A stretch of 24,804 bases of DNA, taken from a virus. Shown one piece after another: positions 5,704 through 14,283 of the stretch. Position 1 is the first letter of the stretch; the number at the start of each line of letters is the position of its first letter. The notes below the pieces were generated by a model that saw nothing but the letters and a program-made list of their open reading frames with translations, was not told where the DNA came from and did no database searches. Location: IMG/VR virus record IMGVR_UViG_3300012954_000070, positions 1-24,804 of that record. The stretch is one strand, 5' to 3'. Made by a program: the position numbers and the translations under genes.

Positions 5704-6792
5704 TTATATACCCGCCAGTCTTCTAATGTCAACAATGTTACTGTTGAACTGACTGCCGTTTACAATGTTTGTTTGTTTATCGCCTGTTACTTCTGTGCCT
5801 TCATTTATAGCCTGTTTTTTCGCTGGAGTCCTACCGTTTAGTACGGACGGAATGTACTTTTCGAATTGCTTTCGTAAAGCACCCGTCTGCACACTCTCCA
5901 GTAAGTTGTTCATTATTTCTTTTTGTTCAGTGTTCAATGGAGTTACTAACTCATTGATTACTTTTTCTCTCTCAGCCGCTTCTTTGATTGTAACAATTTC
6001 TTTTTCTTTTGCTTCAATCTGCTTTTTGTTCTCTTCGGCTGTCTTCTTCGCTTCTTCTGCCTGTAGTTTCGCCATGTCCACTACTTTTAGAAGTTTGGCT
6101 GTTTCACCTTTTTCGTTCAAGAATGATTGTGTGTATTCTTGTGCGTAAGATTCAAACAGTCTGCGACCAAAGTCATTTTTGCGAGCCGCTTCAATGTCAT
6201 CTTTTAATGAACTAATCTCTTTTTGTAGAGTTTTGCCCACTACTTCTGACACTTTACTAGCACCTTTTTTCACAAAGTTATTTCTAACTTTTTCAAAATG
6301 TGCCTTCGCTTCTCTGATAAGACGTACTTTTGTCTCAGCAACGTCTTGTTTGTCTTTTTGAAACTCTGCGATTTCTTTAGATAGAGCATCAACTACGAAT
6401 TCCTCAAGTTTCTGGAAGTTTTCTGCCATAACTTTTTGGTCTGCGTGTAATTCAGCAACTTCACCTTTAAGTTGTTCAAAAACAAACGACTTTAATTTGT
6501 CTGAGTGTTCACGGATTTGAGTAGCATACTTAACTTTTTCTTCTGCTAATTGCTTCTTGTCTTCTGCGAACTCTGCCATTTCTGCTTCTATTCTTTCAGA
6601 TACCATTTTGTCAACAGCGTCTGTTAAAGTTGCTTTGTCGTGTTCATACTTCTCAGCAAACTCTGAACGAAGTTCAGCAGTGGCAGAAAGTTTGTTTTCT
6701 TCAACCTTCTGGTTCCATGCTTGTTCGATTTCTGCTCTGATCTCTTCCGAAATTGCGTTGTTTTCAAAAAGTGATTTCAGTGCTTCTAACAT
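5704..6792 (-). CDS. 22: Prohead core scaffolding protein gp22
   Basis: gp22 is the main internal scaffold around which the gp23 shell assembles; it is degraded by gp21 before DNA packaging. The 362-aa product opens MLEALKSLFENNAISEEIR, typical of the family. It is almost entirely charged Glu/Lys/Ala-rich helix with long coiled-coil character from about residue 20 to 290. A segment near 280-320 (TPLNTEQKEIMNNLLESV, then RKQFEKYIPSVLNG) is followed by a flexible polar tail ending DIRRLAGI, which may be the capsid-contacting end. AGGAGAAAATAA precedes the ATG. It lies between the protease and capsid genes, as in T4. Confidence 0.9.
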   Translation of the reverse strand: MLEALKSLFENNAISEEIRAEIEQAWNQKVEENKLSATAELRSEFAEKYEHDKATLTDAVDKMVSERIEAEMAEFAEDKKQLAEEKVKYATQIREHSDKLKSFVFEQLKGEVAELHADQKVMAENFQKLEEFVVDALSKEIAEFQKDKQDVAETKVRLIREAKAHFEKVRNNFVKKGASKVSEVVGKTLQKEISSLKDDIEAARKNDFGRRLFESYAQEYTQSFLNEKGETAKLLKVVDMAKLQAEEAKKTAEENKKQIEAKEKEIVTIKEAAEREKVINELVTPLNTEQKEIMNNLLESVQTGALRKQFEKYIPSVLNGRTPAKKQAINEGTEVTGDKQTNIVNGSQFNSNIVDIRRLAGI

Positions 6793-6802
6793 TTATTTTC
6801 TC

Positions 6803-7426
6803 CTATTTAGATTGGAGTTTTCCAATTATGTTTATTAGTTGTTCTTTTAAGTATTTTTGTGCCTTTGTGTCCCTTGCTGTATTAAATGCTTTTAAACCAC
6901 CTTTTGCGTTCATTAGATGTTCGTAGATTGGCTCTGGATATGCTCCAGGCGCCGATGGTTGTGCTACGATATCTACTGTGATGATTTCAAAATCTGATAC
7001 TTCACCGGATCCGTCTTCTTTAACATTGCCCGAACCCCTAGATGAAACACCAAGTTTAACTCCGCTTTCCAGCATTGTTTTAACAAGTTGTCCCATCGGG
7101 GTTGGTAATACTTTTAATTTTCCGTATCCGTTTGGTCCGTCCATCCACATTTCATTTACCATGTGGCTTACACGGTCTAGGTTAATATTAAGGCCTTCAG
7201 GATGATCAACTTCGCCGAGAACACTGTATCCACCAGTGACTTGATCGTTAAGTGTGCTGACAGCCCTTTGGATTTCGTTAACAGGATACACTCTTTGGTT
7301 GGCGTTTTTAACACCTCCCTGAATGCAGATTCCCTTCATGTAAAGGGATTTACCGTTGTGTTCGTCCTTAGTCTCAACGACTATGCCTGCTTGGTCGAAA
7401 GTAAGCGTCTCACGTAATGATAACAT
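6803..7426 (-). CDS. 21: Prohead core protease gp21
   Basis: gp21 is the serine protease inside the T4 prohead that cuts the capsid and core proteins at (L/I)-x-E sites. The 207-aa product has the family pattern: NQRVYP near 43, GEVDHPEGLN at 71-80 with the presumed catalytic His75, and KLGVSSRGSG at 124-133 with the presumed nucleophile in the SS pair (128/129). VDIVAQPSAPGAYPEPIYE follows at 151-169, also typical. The C-terminal part after residue 170 is a short charged helix and may be self-processed. AAGGAAAACGG precedes the ATG. It is flanked by the gp67-like core gene and gp22, the T4 order. Confidence 0.92.
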   Translation of the reverse strand: MLSLRETLTFDQAGIVVETKDEHNGKSLYMKGICIQGGVKNANQRVYPVNEIQRAVSTLNDQVTGGYSVLGEVDHPEGLNINLDRVSHMVNEMWMDGPNGYGKLKVLPTPMGQLVKTMLESGVKLGVSSRGSGNVKEDGSGEVSDFEIITVDIVAQPSAPGAYPEPIYEHLMNAKGGLKAFNTARDTKAQKYLKEQLINIIGKLQSK

Positions 7427-7448
7427 CCGTTTTCCTTATACTACCTTA

Positions 7449-8462
7449 TTAACTGCCCATTGTAGACTTTTTAGCAGAACCGTCGTCATCTGCTTTAGTC
7501 TGAGCCTTTGGTGCCGCAGATTGCTTCACTTTAGCGCCTGGTACATTAATGTTACCTGCGTTATCTTCTTTACTCGCTGGTGTTGAAGAACCTTTTTCTT
7601 CTCCGCCTTTTGCGATGTTTGAAGATGTACCGCCCATATCATTTTTGCCAGCAACTGGTGATTTAGTTGAATCTGAACCATCTGTATGCGTTACGCCTAC
7701 TTTGTTCACATATTCTCTAATTTCTTCACTTGCTGTTTTTGGCTCTGCCGTTTCTACTGCTGGTTGTTCACCAAGTTCAGGAGCAACTTCTACAGTTTCT
7801 CCCTCTGCTGATTGATCTACAACTGCTTCTTCTTCTTTGTCGCCGTTGTCTTCAGCGTCGTCGCCATGATCTTCTGCGTCGTCACCGTCTTCCTTGTCAT
7901 GCATCATTTTTTCAAATTCTGCTTTAAGGTCATCAATAGCATCTTCTAGGTCAACTACTCTGTCTTCGATTTCTTCTTCACCTTTTTCAGAGTCGTCGCC
8001 GTTATCCATATCACCTGCTGGTGCTTCAATGTCGCCAACCATATCGTCAGTTGCGTCACCGCCTGCTTCAACTGGTGCTACTGCTGTTTGTTCTACATCT
8101 AATAAAGATTCATCAGTTGCTTCTTCATCTTTTGACTCTTCTTCTTTAGTTTCTTCTTCTTTAGATTCGTCTTTTGATGCTTCTTCTACTGCTTCATCTT
8201 CTTTTGACTCTTCTGAAGTTTTTTCTTCTACTTTTTCGTCTTCTTTTTTGTCTTCTTTAGACGCTTCTGTAGTCTCTTCTTCTTTTGAGTCTTCTTTTGA
8301 AGTTTCTTCTACTTCGATATCTTTGATATCATCTTCTAAAAGACCTTCATATATTGATCTTGATTTCTCCACAACGATATCATGGAAAATCTCTTCTGCC
8401 GCTGTTCTATCGTCAGCGACTAGTTTTTCAAGCATTTGCTCGAATTTGCTTTTATCTGACAT
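7449..8462 (-). CDS. Highly acidic prohead core protein, gp67-like
   Basis: T4 gp67 (PIP) is a small, very acidic core protein that shapes the prohead and is cut to internal peptides. This 337-aa product has a comparable short helical N-terminus (KFEQMLEKLV around 6-15, then EEIFHDIVVEKSRSIYEGLL at 23-42), followed by a long Glu/Asp/Lys/Ser repeat tract from about 52 to 119. A central acidic region with a coiled-coil-like VVDLEDAIDDLKAEFEKMM segment follows, and the tail is Ala/Ser/Gly-rich and flexible. It is about four times longer than T4 gp67. Its place between gp20 and gp21 fits. Several L-x-E sites could be cut by gp21. AGGAGAAAAACA precedes the ATG. The assignment rests on position and composition more than on sequence identity. 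Confidence 0.7.
   Translation of the reverse strand: MSDKSKFEQMLEKLVADDRTAAEEIFHDIVVEKSRSIYEGLLEDDIKDIEVEETSKEDSKEEETTEASKEDKKEDEKVEEKTSEESKEDEAVEEASKDESKEEETKEEESKDEEATDESLLDVEQTAVAPVEAGGDATDDMVGDIEAPAGDMDNGDDSEKGEEEIEDRVVDLEDAIDDLKAEFEKMMHDKEDGDDAEDHGDDAEDNGDKEEEAVVDQSAEGETVEVAPELGEQPAVETAEPKTASEEIREYVNKVGVTHTDGSDSTKSPVAGKNDMGGTSSNIAKGGEEKGSSTPASKEDNAGNINVPGAKVKQSAAPKAQTKADDDGSAKKSTMGS
8106..8309 (-). repeat. Low-complexity Ser-Lys-Glu-Asp repeat tract inside gp67-like gene
   Basis: Residues 52-119 of the gp67-like protein are built from irregular copies of SKED, SKEEE, EEAS and related words. On the plus strand this appears as repeated TCTTCTTTTGAC-like runs. It makes the opposite strand look like a long serine-rich ORF, which is an artefact. 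Confidence 0.8.
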
Positions 8463-8570
8463 TGTTTTTCTCCTATTAACGTTTTATGATAAGACTGTCA
8501 TGTATTATTTAACCGATAGGTAAAAAAATAGGTAGATAATGGGCCGATATTGACCCGTTTGACGCCGATT

Positions 8571-9158
8571 TTAAAGATGATAGCGTCTTTTGAACTCTTG
8601 TACAGTGATTTCACTGTAATTTGTAAACTTCTTAAGGTCTTTAGCCTCAAAAACATCAGTGCCTTCCGGCACTACTCGTATATATCTCTTCAAGGAGTTC
8701 TTCTGTAGGATAATGCTGGTTTGTCTATTCCAATTGCCATGGTACGTTGCTGTGTCTGAATTCTTTTTGTAGTTGGGTGTGTCACCATATATGTTGTTTA
8801 ACTTGCCTTCCATGGTGCCTGTGAAGTCAAATCCCAACAAAAAGAATGTTTGATGCATATGTTTAGATGCTAACCACAGTGCTGTGGGTCCAGATGACCA
8901 TCCTAGACTGGGTTCGAAGAAATTTAAGCCTTTATACTTTTTATATGCTCTATTTGGATTGGTCCAAACAGGCATTTTCAACTGGGCACCTGCCATACAT
9001 ATCTCATTAACCATCTTGGCATCCACTGCCACAAGGTAATCTGGTGTGAATGTTCTATACACCGCATTGCAGGCGTATATTTTTCCATGTTGTTTTAAAG
9101 GTTCTAAAGGTATTGGCTTGCGACTGAGACCATTGCCTAATACAAAAGCAACAGTCAT
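8571..9158 (-). CDS. Conserved phage protein of unknown function, 'GNG-LSR' type (195 aa)
   Basis: I cannot name the function of this 195-aa protein. It opens with a nucleotide-fold-like strand and glycine turn (VAFVLGNGLSRKPIPLEPL), then CNAVYR, then DYLVAVDAKMVNEI. This N-terminal layout (strand-GNG-S/R, CNxxYR, PDYLVavD) resembles proteins of the DUF115/Maf-like group with a Rossmann-type core, some of which act on sugar nucleotides or pterins; that is a weak resemblance. Later features are SSGPTALWLA and LLGFDFTG. It lies in the head-gene block between gp20 and gp67-like and overlaps nothing; GGAAATG precedes its start 4 bases after the previous stop. Confidence 0.6.
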   Translation of the reverse strand: MTVAFVLGNGLSRKPIPLEPLKQHGKIYACNAVYRTFTPDYLVAVDAKMVNEICMAGAQLKMPVWTNPNRAYKKYKGLNFFEPSLGWSSGPTALWLASKHMHQTFFLLGFDFTGTMEGKLNNIYGDTPNYKKNSDTATYHGNWNRQTSIILQKNSLKRYIRVVPEGTDVFEAKDLKKFTNYSEITVQEFKRRYHL

Positions 9159-9161
9159 TTA

Positions 9162-9401
9162 TTACATTTCCGGTTGATTAGCGGCACCGTACATCTGTCT
9201 CACAAATTCTAACTCTTTTTGTTGTTCGTCTTTGTGGAACTCACCGGCTTTTCTTGCTTTGTTGATCTGTTTTAATGATAATCTTGTTTTACGTGTGTCA
9301 TCTAAACTCATGATTGACTGATCTTCAGTAGCATCATATTGCTTCTGTTCGCCAGGCTCAGTTGTTATTTGATCGTAATAAAAAAGTTCACGTAGTATCA
9401 T
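9162..9401 (-). CDS. Small conserved protein next to portal gene (79 aa)
   Basis: This 79-aa protein is of a type I recall from marine T4-like phages directly downstream of gp20. It has SIMSLDDTRKTRLSLKQINK at 29-48, then a charged helix ending EFVRQMYG. The SLDDTRKTRLTL-Q-INK-lRKA signature is basic and helical, perhaps binding nucleic acid or a head component, but the role is unknown. There is no Shine-Dalgarno sequence before the ATG; the only signal is an ATAAATA late-promoter-like motif ending 5 bases upstream. Confidence 0.6.
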   Translation of the reverse strand: MILRELFYYDQITTEPGEQKQYDATEDQSIMSLDDTRKTRLSLKQINKARKAGEFHKDEQQKELEFVRQMYGAANQPEM

Positions 9402-9406
9402 AAAAT

Positions 9407-9414
9407 TATTTATC
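9407..9414 (-). promoter_or_regulatory. Possible late promoter giving a leaderless transcript
   Basis: The minus strand reads TAG-ATAAATA-ATTTT-ATG; GATAAATA matches TATAAATA at 7 of 8 positions. In T4 late promoters the start lies 6 bases past this motif, which here is the A of the ATG at 9401. The motif also overlaps the gp20 stop codon, so chance occurrence in AT-rich DNA cannot be excluded. Confidence 0.35.
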
Positions 9415-11138
9415 TAGGCGCCCGGAGTTGGAGTACCGCCACCTGCTGGTGGATCTCCTGCTGGTGATGGAGCACCTTCTTCACCTGGAGCAGTTGCTGG
9501 TGCTTCTGGTTCTGCCGCATCTAAGTCTGCTTGAATACCTGCTGTGCTTACACCAGCACTTCTTAATTCAGTTGCTGATGTTGTAGGTTTAGATTTGACT
9601 GAAGCATCGTTTTCTTCTCTCCACATTCTTTCGTTTTCTGCCATCTCTTCTGGAGTTAATCCTAAGAATCTTGATAGAGCATAACGTTTGCTTACAAATG
9701 GCACTGTTGCTATTTGTGTGTATGTAGAAATTCTATTGTTATCCACCTCTGCTTGTCTGTAAGAAGCAAAGTTCATTGGTGGTTGGAACTTGATATCAAA
9801 CATTGCTGTGTCAATGTTAACACCTTTTTCTAAAAGATAACGTTTAAACTCTTGATTGAATTCATCTGATACTAAATTTTGTAGTCTTTCACAGTATTTG
9901 TTGAATCTTAATTCTTGAATGTATGCTGTTCCTACTCTACCATCATTGTAATTGCTTTGTGAATCGTCTGCGCCTGTTGGCAAATATGAACTAGGAATAC
10001 GTAAACCTCTTAATAGTTTGTTTGTAAAGTATTTTAGGTCATCAATCTCACCTAAGTTAGTACCACCTGGCAGTGTTTCTACTTTAGAACCTCTACCTTC
10101 TGCTGTTTGTGGGAAGAAATAATCTTCATTGATTGATAATGGATTGTACGCAGAGTCTACAACGTTTTGTCCACCACCTGTTGATGAAGGAATACGTCTT
10201 TGGTGTATCTCTGTTTTAACTCTTTCAACGAACTGCATAGCCAAATGCGATGGCATATTACCTACGTCAATGTAAAACACTCTACGTTCTGGTGCTCTTT
10301 GTACTCTATAAATTATAATTGCGTCTTCTAGTAATTCTTTTTGTTTGTAAACTTTAAAAATGCTTTCTAATAATGAATTACCAAACGGAAAGTTGTTGTC
10401 CAGTCCTTCTGATAAACTTAAATGCACCATGTGATCGGCATCAACAGCAATTTCTCTTGTTCCTGTTGCGAATCTTGTTCCTGGAGAGTCTTGATAGTTT
10501 GCTCCAACCATGCCTCTTACTCCACCTGTTAAATATCCTGAACCACCGCCAGTAACATTACCAGTTGTTTGATATGGAGTTGTTGCTACAAGATTTTTGA
10601 AGTTGAAATTTATATCTCTTACAACATATTGTTCAGGTGTTTTACCTGTGCTTTCGTTTACAATGATTTTAGAAACTTTTGCTGGATCAACATGAAACAT
10701 TTTTTTAGTTTCAGGATCTCTAATAAAGAAAGCATCACCATATTTGAATACATTACGCATAATTTTAAACACACGTTTGCTGAAATCGTTCATCTTGCAC
10801 CATTGATGCAGATATTGTTCTATAATTTGTATTTCTGTGTTTGTTGCTTTCTGATTATATTCAAATTTGAACGGTGTGTTGTTTTGTGTGTTGTTCTGTG
10901 TGCAGAACTCTGCTAGAATATCTAATGCGGCATTTACTTCTGAGTCTAAATCCATCACATTGTATTGACCATAACGTTCAATTCTGTTTGGAGCACCACT
11001 GTACACATCAGGTAGATATGATGAATAGTTTGTTTTGGCAGGGCCTGCCTTGCCACCAGGAGCACCACCCAATGGTGAATTCATTCCACCCATGCCATCT
11101 GATAAAGGCACTTCTGTAAAATATTTTTTCCAACTCAT
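9414..11138 (-). CDS. 20: Portal vertex protein gp20
   Basis: gp20 forms the dodecameric portal through which DNA enters and leaves the head. The 574-aa product matches the family over most of its length: DLDSEVNAALDILAEFCTQN near 63-82, then FSKRVFKIMRNVFKYGDAFF and VDPAKVSKI. The middle part has YRVQRAPERRVFYIDVGNMP, and later come GEIDDLKYFTNKLLRGLRIP, SSYLPTG and RFNKYCERLQ. The C-terminal 50 residues are a low-complexity Ala/Pro/Gly tail not expected in T4 gp20 (524 aa). The ATG overlaps the stop of the tape-measure-like gene (TAATG). It stands at the head of the T4-type core gene order. Confidence 0.95.
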   Translation of the reverse strand: MSWKKYFTEVPLSDGMGGMNSPLGGAPGGKAGPAKTNYSSYLPDVYSGAPNRIERYGQYNVMDLDSEVNAALDILAEFCTQNNTQNNTPFKFEYNQKATNTEIQIIEQYLHQWCKMNDFSKRVFKIMRNVFKYGDAFFIRDPETKKMFHVDPAKVSKIIVNESTGKTPEQYVVRDINFNFKNLVATTPYQTTGNVTGGGSGYLTGGVRGMVGANYQDSPGTRFATGTREIAVDADHMVHLSLSEGLDNNFPFGNSLLESIFKVYKQKELLEDAIIIYRVQRAPERRVFYIDVGNMPSHLAMQFVERVKTEIHQRRIPSSTGGGQNVVDSAYNPLSINEDYFFPQTAEGRGSKVETLPGGTNLGEIDDLKYFTNKLLRGLRIPSSYLPTGADDSQSNYNDGRVGTAYIQELRFNKYCERLQNLVSDEFNQEFKRYLLEKGVNIDTAMFDIKFQPPMNFASYRQAEVDNNRISTYTQIATVPFVSKRYALSRFLGLTPEEMAENERMWREENDASVKSKPTTSATELRSAGVSTAGIQADLDAAEPEAPATAPGEEGAPSPAGDPPAGGGTPTPGA

Positions 11139-13297
11139 TATCCGAAATTCTCCGCTGTTTCTGTTGTTGCTTGAGAAGTAATTCTAGTGTAACGATTGTT
11201 ATCAGTCATCGCCATTAAAATTTGTTCCATCGTGTTATTTAACTGATCCAACTTGTCTCCTGTCGCTGATGCGGTTGTTGTCATTGTGCCCGTCATACCG
11301 CCTCGTAAATTTGTCATTGCATTTCCTAAGTTCTCTAAACTGTTAGCATACATATCTATTTTCGATTTGTCAAGTTCATCTAGTGTTTTATTGAGGTTTT
11401 TGGCAAAATTTTCTGACCCTCCACCAAAAATCTTACCTACAAAGCCTGTAATCGCACCTGCGGCACTTCCTGCCCCCATTGCCGCCATAGCACCTGACAG
11501 TGCCAAAGTACCTTTGGCTACTTGTATTAAATTACCGCCATCTACTTCTGAAAATCCTTGTAAACCACTGCTAAACTTCTCTAATGCTCCTCCCATTAAG
11601 AAAGTTGCCGCGGCTAAACCTGCTCCAATTGCCGTGATTGCTAATCCTAAATTTGCCGCACCTAATAGAGTCGCCGGATTTGCCATTGCTGTCAAACCAC
11701 TTGCTAATCCTTTTAGTCCGCCACCCATGCCGGCTAACATTCCGCCGCCACCAGCACCAGTTTTTCCTAAAACATTTTTTGCCGCACCGCCACCGCCGCC
11801 ACCTGTTAGGTAACTTGCCGCTCCACCGACTACTGCTTTACCTGTTTTGACTGCGCCGATTGCCGCCAATGCCGTCGCCGCACCTACTGCCGCAGTTGCT
11901 ATTGCTCCGAATGCCGCTTTACCTTCTGCTGATAATCCATCAAACCATTCATTAAATTTTGTTCCTAAATTATCAAGAGTCTCTCCTAAAGGTGTTACAA
12001 AATCTGCTATGAAACCTAACACGGCATCAGTCATTTGTTGGAACGGAACCATTAATTTTTGAAATGACGAACGTAATTTTTCGCTGGCTTGATCAAATTG
12101 TTTAGCACCTTTAGTATTTTCCGCTCTTGCTTTTTGTTCTGCTATGATATCACTTGTACTTTGTCCTAAGAATTTTCTAAACTTAACAGAATCTGCCGCA
12201 ATGTTGAAGAATTCATTGCCCACGCCTAACTGAGTGGCAATTAATCTTTTCTGACTTTCGTCCATGTTAGCAATGTTTTCACCATTACGTGCCAATGCTT
12301 GAATAAACATATCACTTGCACCTGGAACACCATCTCTTAATGCCGCAACTGCTTCACGCACTCCGTCTACAGCAAATATACCAACTTGTTCTCCGCCTTC
12401 TGGGAATCCTTTTGCCAACAATCCTGTCACAGCATTAACCATTTCAGGAGCCGCCGCTTTGACCCTTACCATGGTTGCTTCTATTTCATCGTTTGAAATT
12501 AAACGTAACTCTCTGGCATCTGCCACTGCTTGAAGTTCTGCTTTGACTTGATCTCTTTGTAAACCTGTCAATCTTGATAACTGGTCTAATCTCAATAGAT
12601 ACTCTTGCGAGCCTGCCACCAACTGTGAATTACTCATTGATTGTGATCTACCTAAACTGGTTTGTAAGTCTAGATAATCAGCAAAGCCTTCTGTGATGTC
12701 TTCCATAGAAAATCCAAGACCTGTGATTTGTCTTCTGAAATCACTCTGCAGAATTTCTGCTATTATTGAATTAAATCTTCTAGCACCCGATGCCGCGTCA
12801 CCGCCGAAACCAGCAAGTGATGTGTTAGCACTCATCAATGCCTGCGCCAACCTTGTCATGTCTATGCCGGCATCACCTGCTATACGTCTGAAGTCACTTA
12901 CAGTTTGAGTTGTGTTGGCACCTATCTCTGCCAAGTTTCTAAATGTGTCAACGTTTTCAAATACTCTTGCCGCTAGGTCGGCTGTGAATTGTAAGATTAC
13001 TTTGTTTAAACCTGTGGTGCTGTATGCCAGTTGATTAAATCCACCAACTAATCCATTTGCTCCATTAGATAGCGATTCAAAGCCGGCTCCTGCCGCACCT
13101 AAAACTTTTTTGAATACAACGACTGATTTGCTGGTTTTCTTAGTTTCTTCTGTGAACTCACGTTGAGCACTACTTCCGCCACCGCCTCCACTGCCACTAG
13201 AACCACCTAAAGCCTGTAGAATTTTTTTGGCAGTATCTTCGCTGGCTATTCCGCCTTTTCCTATTGCGTCTTGTAATAAATCTTCAATTTGTGCCAT
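11138..13297 (-). CDS. Probable tail tape measure protein
   Basis: The 719-aa product is Ala/Gly-rich. It has helical regions over residues 50-440, a Gly-rich linker (GGGGGG) near 510, and two long hydrophobic segments (AAFGAIATAAVGAATALAAIG and LGLAITAIGAGLAAATFLMG) of the kind that tape measure proteins use to enter the host membrane. A short Gly/Ser linker lies near residues 32-42. At the usual 0.15 nm per residue, 719 residues correspond to about 108 nm, a normal T4-like tail length; T4 gp29 has 590 aa. The gene lies across the divergent intergenic region from gp26 and its frameshift extension, and tape measure genes usually neighbour such chaperone genes. I do not see clear identity with T4 gp29, so the role rests on composition, size and neighbours. 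Confidence 0.65.
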   Translation of the reverse strand: MAQIEDLLQDAIGKGGIASEDTAKKILQALGGSSGSGGGGGSSAQREFTEETKKTSKSVVVFKKVLGAAGAGFESLSNGANGLVGGFNQLAYSTTGLNKVILQFTADLAARVFENVDTFRNLAEIGANTTQTVSDFRRIAGDAGIDMTRLAQALMSANTSLAGFGGDAASGARRFNSIIAEILQSDFRRQITGLGFSMEDITEGFADYLDLQTSLGRSQSMSNSQLVAGSQEYLLRLDQLSRLTGLQRDQVKAELQAVADARELRLISNDEIEATMVRVKAAAPEMVNAVTGLLAKGFPEGGEQVGIFAVDGVREAVAALRDGVPGASDMFIQALARNGENIANMDESQKRLIATQLGVGNEFFNIAADSVKFRKFLGQSTSDIIAEQKARAENTKGAKQFDQASEKLRSSFQKLMVPFQQMTDAVLGFIADFVTPLGETLDNLGTKFNEWFDGLSAEGKAAFGAIATAAVGAATALAAIGAVKTGKAVVGGAASYLTGGGGGGAAKNVLGKTGAGGGGMLAGMGGGLKGLASGLTAMANPATLLGAANLGLAITAIGAGLAAATFLMGGALEKFSSGLQGFSEVDGGNLIQVAKGTLALSGAMAAMGAGSAAGAITGFVGKIFGGGSENFAKNLNKTLDELDKSKIDMYANSLENLGNAMTNLRGGMTGTMTTTASATGDKLDQLNNTMEQILMAMTDNNRYTRITSQATTETAENFG

Positions 13298-13416
13298 TAT
13301 GCGATACCAAAATCCTTGTTACTTGTATTTAATGCCAATCATTAAGTACGCATTTAATATGCCATACTAAATATTAGCAGTTTAAAAATTAATTAACAAT
13401 ATTTATTGGAGATTGA
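13298..13416. promoter_or_regulatory. Divergent intergenic region with late-promoter-like motifs
   Basis: This 119-base, very AT-rich gap separates the leftward tape-measure-like gene from rightward gp26. On the plus strand ATACTAAATATTAG lies about 50 bases before gp26, and TTGGAGATTGA provides its ribosome site. On the minus strand GCATTAAATACAAG lies about 30 bases before the tape measure gene. Both are imperfect relatives of TATAAATA, so promoter assignment is tentative. Confidence 0.35.
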
Positions 13417-14283
13417 ATGTCACAAGAACAAATAGGTACAAATAGTAATCCACTTAAAAAGTATTACAGACAACCCAAACAGTTTGTAAAATTACCAAGC
13501 GGATATAAATTCTATCCAGAAGGATCTATACAAGTTCCTGAATCAGGTGAAGTTGCTGTGTACCCTATGACAGCAAAAGATGAAATGCTGTTGAAAACTC
13601 CAGACGCATTATTAAACGGCGAAGCCACAGTATCAGTAATTCAAAGTTGTATACCCGCAATTCAGAATGCTTGGGTAATGCCTTCAATAGATTGTGATGC
13701 CGCATTGATGACAATAAGAATGGCAACATATGGCAACAAGATGACTGTGCCAATCACAGTGCCAGGCACTAAAATTAAAAAAGATTTAGTGTTGGATTTA
13801 CAAGAAAGTTTATCCACAATATTGTCAGCACAATACAATGACACGTTCTTTTACCAAAACATGGAAGTAAAAACAAAACCATTAACATACAAAGAATTTA
13901 CAGAGAGTGCGATACAAACTTTTGAACAACAAAGAATTCAAAAAATTGTGGATGACACTAAAATGAACGATGAAGAAAAAATTCGACAGTTTCAAATCAC
14001 TTTTAAAAAATTAACAGAATTAAGTGTGGGCATGGTTGCTAACACAATAGCATCAATCACAGTGGATGGTGAGACTGTAACAGATGCCAAACAGATAAAA
14101 GAGTTTTTGGAAAACACAGGAAAAGAATTTTTCAGTTCCATCATGGAACATCTAGAAAAAAATAGAGAAGCATTCCAATTGAAGCCTCAAAAAATACAAT
14201 CTTCTGAAGAAGAAGTAAAAGAGGGAGCACCTGCTGAATATAACATTCCAGTTGCTTTTGATTCCGCAAATTTTTTCGTATAA
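13417..14283 (+). CDS. 26: Baseplate hub / tail assembly protein gp26
   Basis: The 288-aa product matches the T4 gp26 family (Pfam T4 baseplate protein), also present in cyanophages. It has NPLKKYYRQPKQFVKLPSG near 13-31, KFYPEGSIQVPESGE, VYPMTAKDEMLLKTPDALLN at 48-67, and VIQSCIPAIQNAWVMPSIDC, then a helical C-terminal half. In T4, gp26 is needed for baseplate hub assembly and may act as a chaperone rather than a stable virion part. The reading frame ends AAT TTT TTC GTA TAA, where U UUU UUC (14271-14277) is a classical -1 slippery heptamer. A -1 shift there opens a 76-codon extension to 14507. TTGGAGATTGA precedes the ATG. The neighbour on the other strand is the probable tape measure gene. 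Confidence 0.9.
   Translation: MSQEQIGTNSNPLKKYYRQPKQFVKLPSGYKFYPEGSIQVPESGEVAVYPMTAKDEMLLKTPDALLNGEATVSVIQSCIPAIQNAWVMPSIDCDAALMTIRMATYGNKMTVPITVPGTKIKKDLVLDLQESLSTILSAQYNDTFFYQNMEVKTKPLTYKEFTESAIQTFEQQRIQKIVDDTKMNDEEKIRQFQITFKKLTELSVGMVANTIASITVDGETVTDAKQIKEFLENTGKEFFSSIMEHLEKNREAFQLKPQKIQSSEEEVKEGAPAEYNIPVAFDSANFFV
14271..14277 (+). other. Programmed -1 frameshift site (U UUU UUC)
   Basis: In the gp26 frame the bases read T TTT TTC, so both tRNAs can re-pair after slipping back one base. The zero frame stops two codons later (GTA TAA), while the -1 frame stays open for 76 codons. P2-type tail genes use a comparable T-run. A 6-bp stem (TTTCCA/TGGAAA, 14320-14337) lies about 43 bases downstream, too far to be a typical stimulator. 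Confidence 0.7.

Noticed and set aside
5688-5735. Upstream in-frame start for gp23 (16 extra residues)
   Set aside because: It overlaps the end of gp22 and has no ribosome site, while the ATG ending at 5687 has AGGAGA at good spacing and begins with the expected N-terminus.
5765-6361. Several plus-strand ORFs opposite gp22
   Set aside because: They mirror the charged helical scaffold gene, have no ribosome sites and do not resemble any protein.
6804-6811. TCTAAATA as a late promoter for gp22
   Set aside because: The predicted start would remove the GGAG ribosome site from the transcript, so it is more likely a chance match in AT-rich leader sequence.
7894-8523. Long serine-rich ORF on the plus strand
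   Set aside because: It is the complement of the acidic repeat tract of the gp67-like gene; low complexity keeps the frame open and it has no ribosome site.
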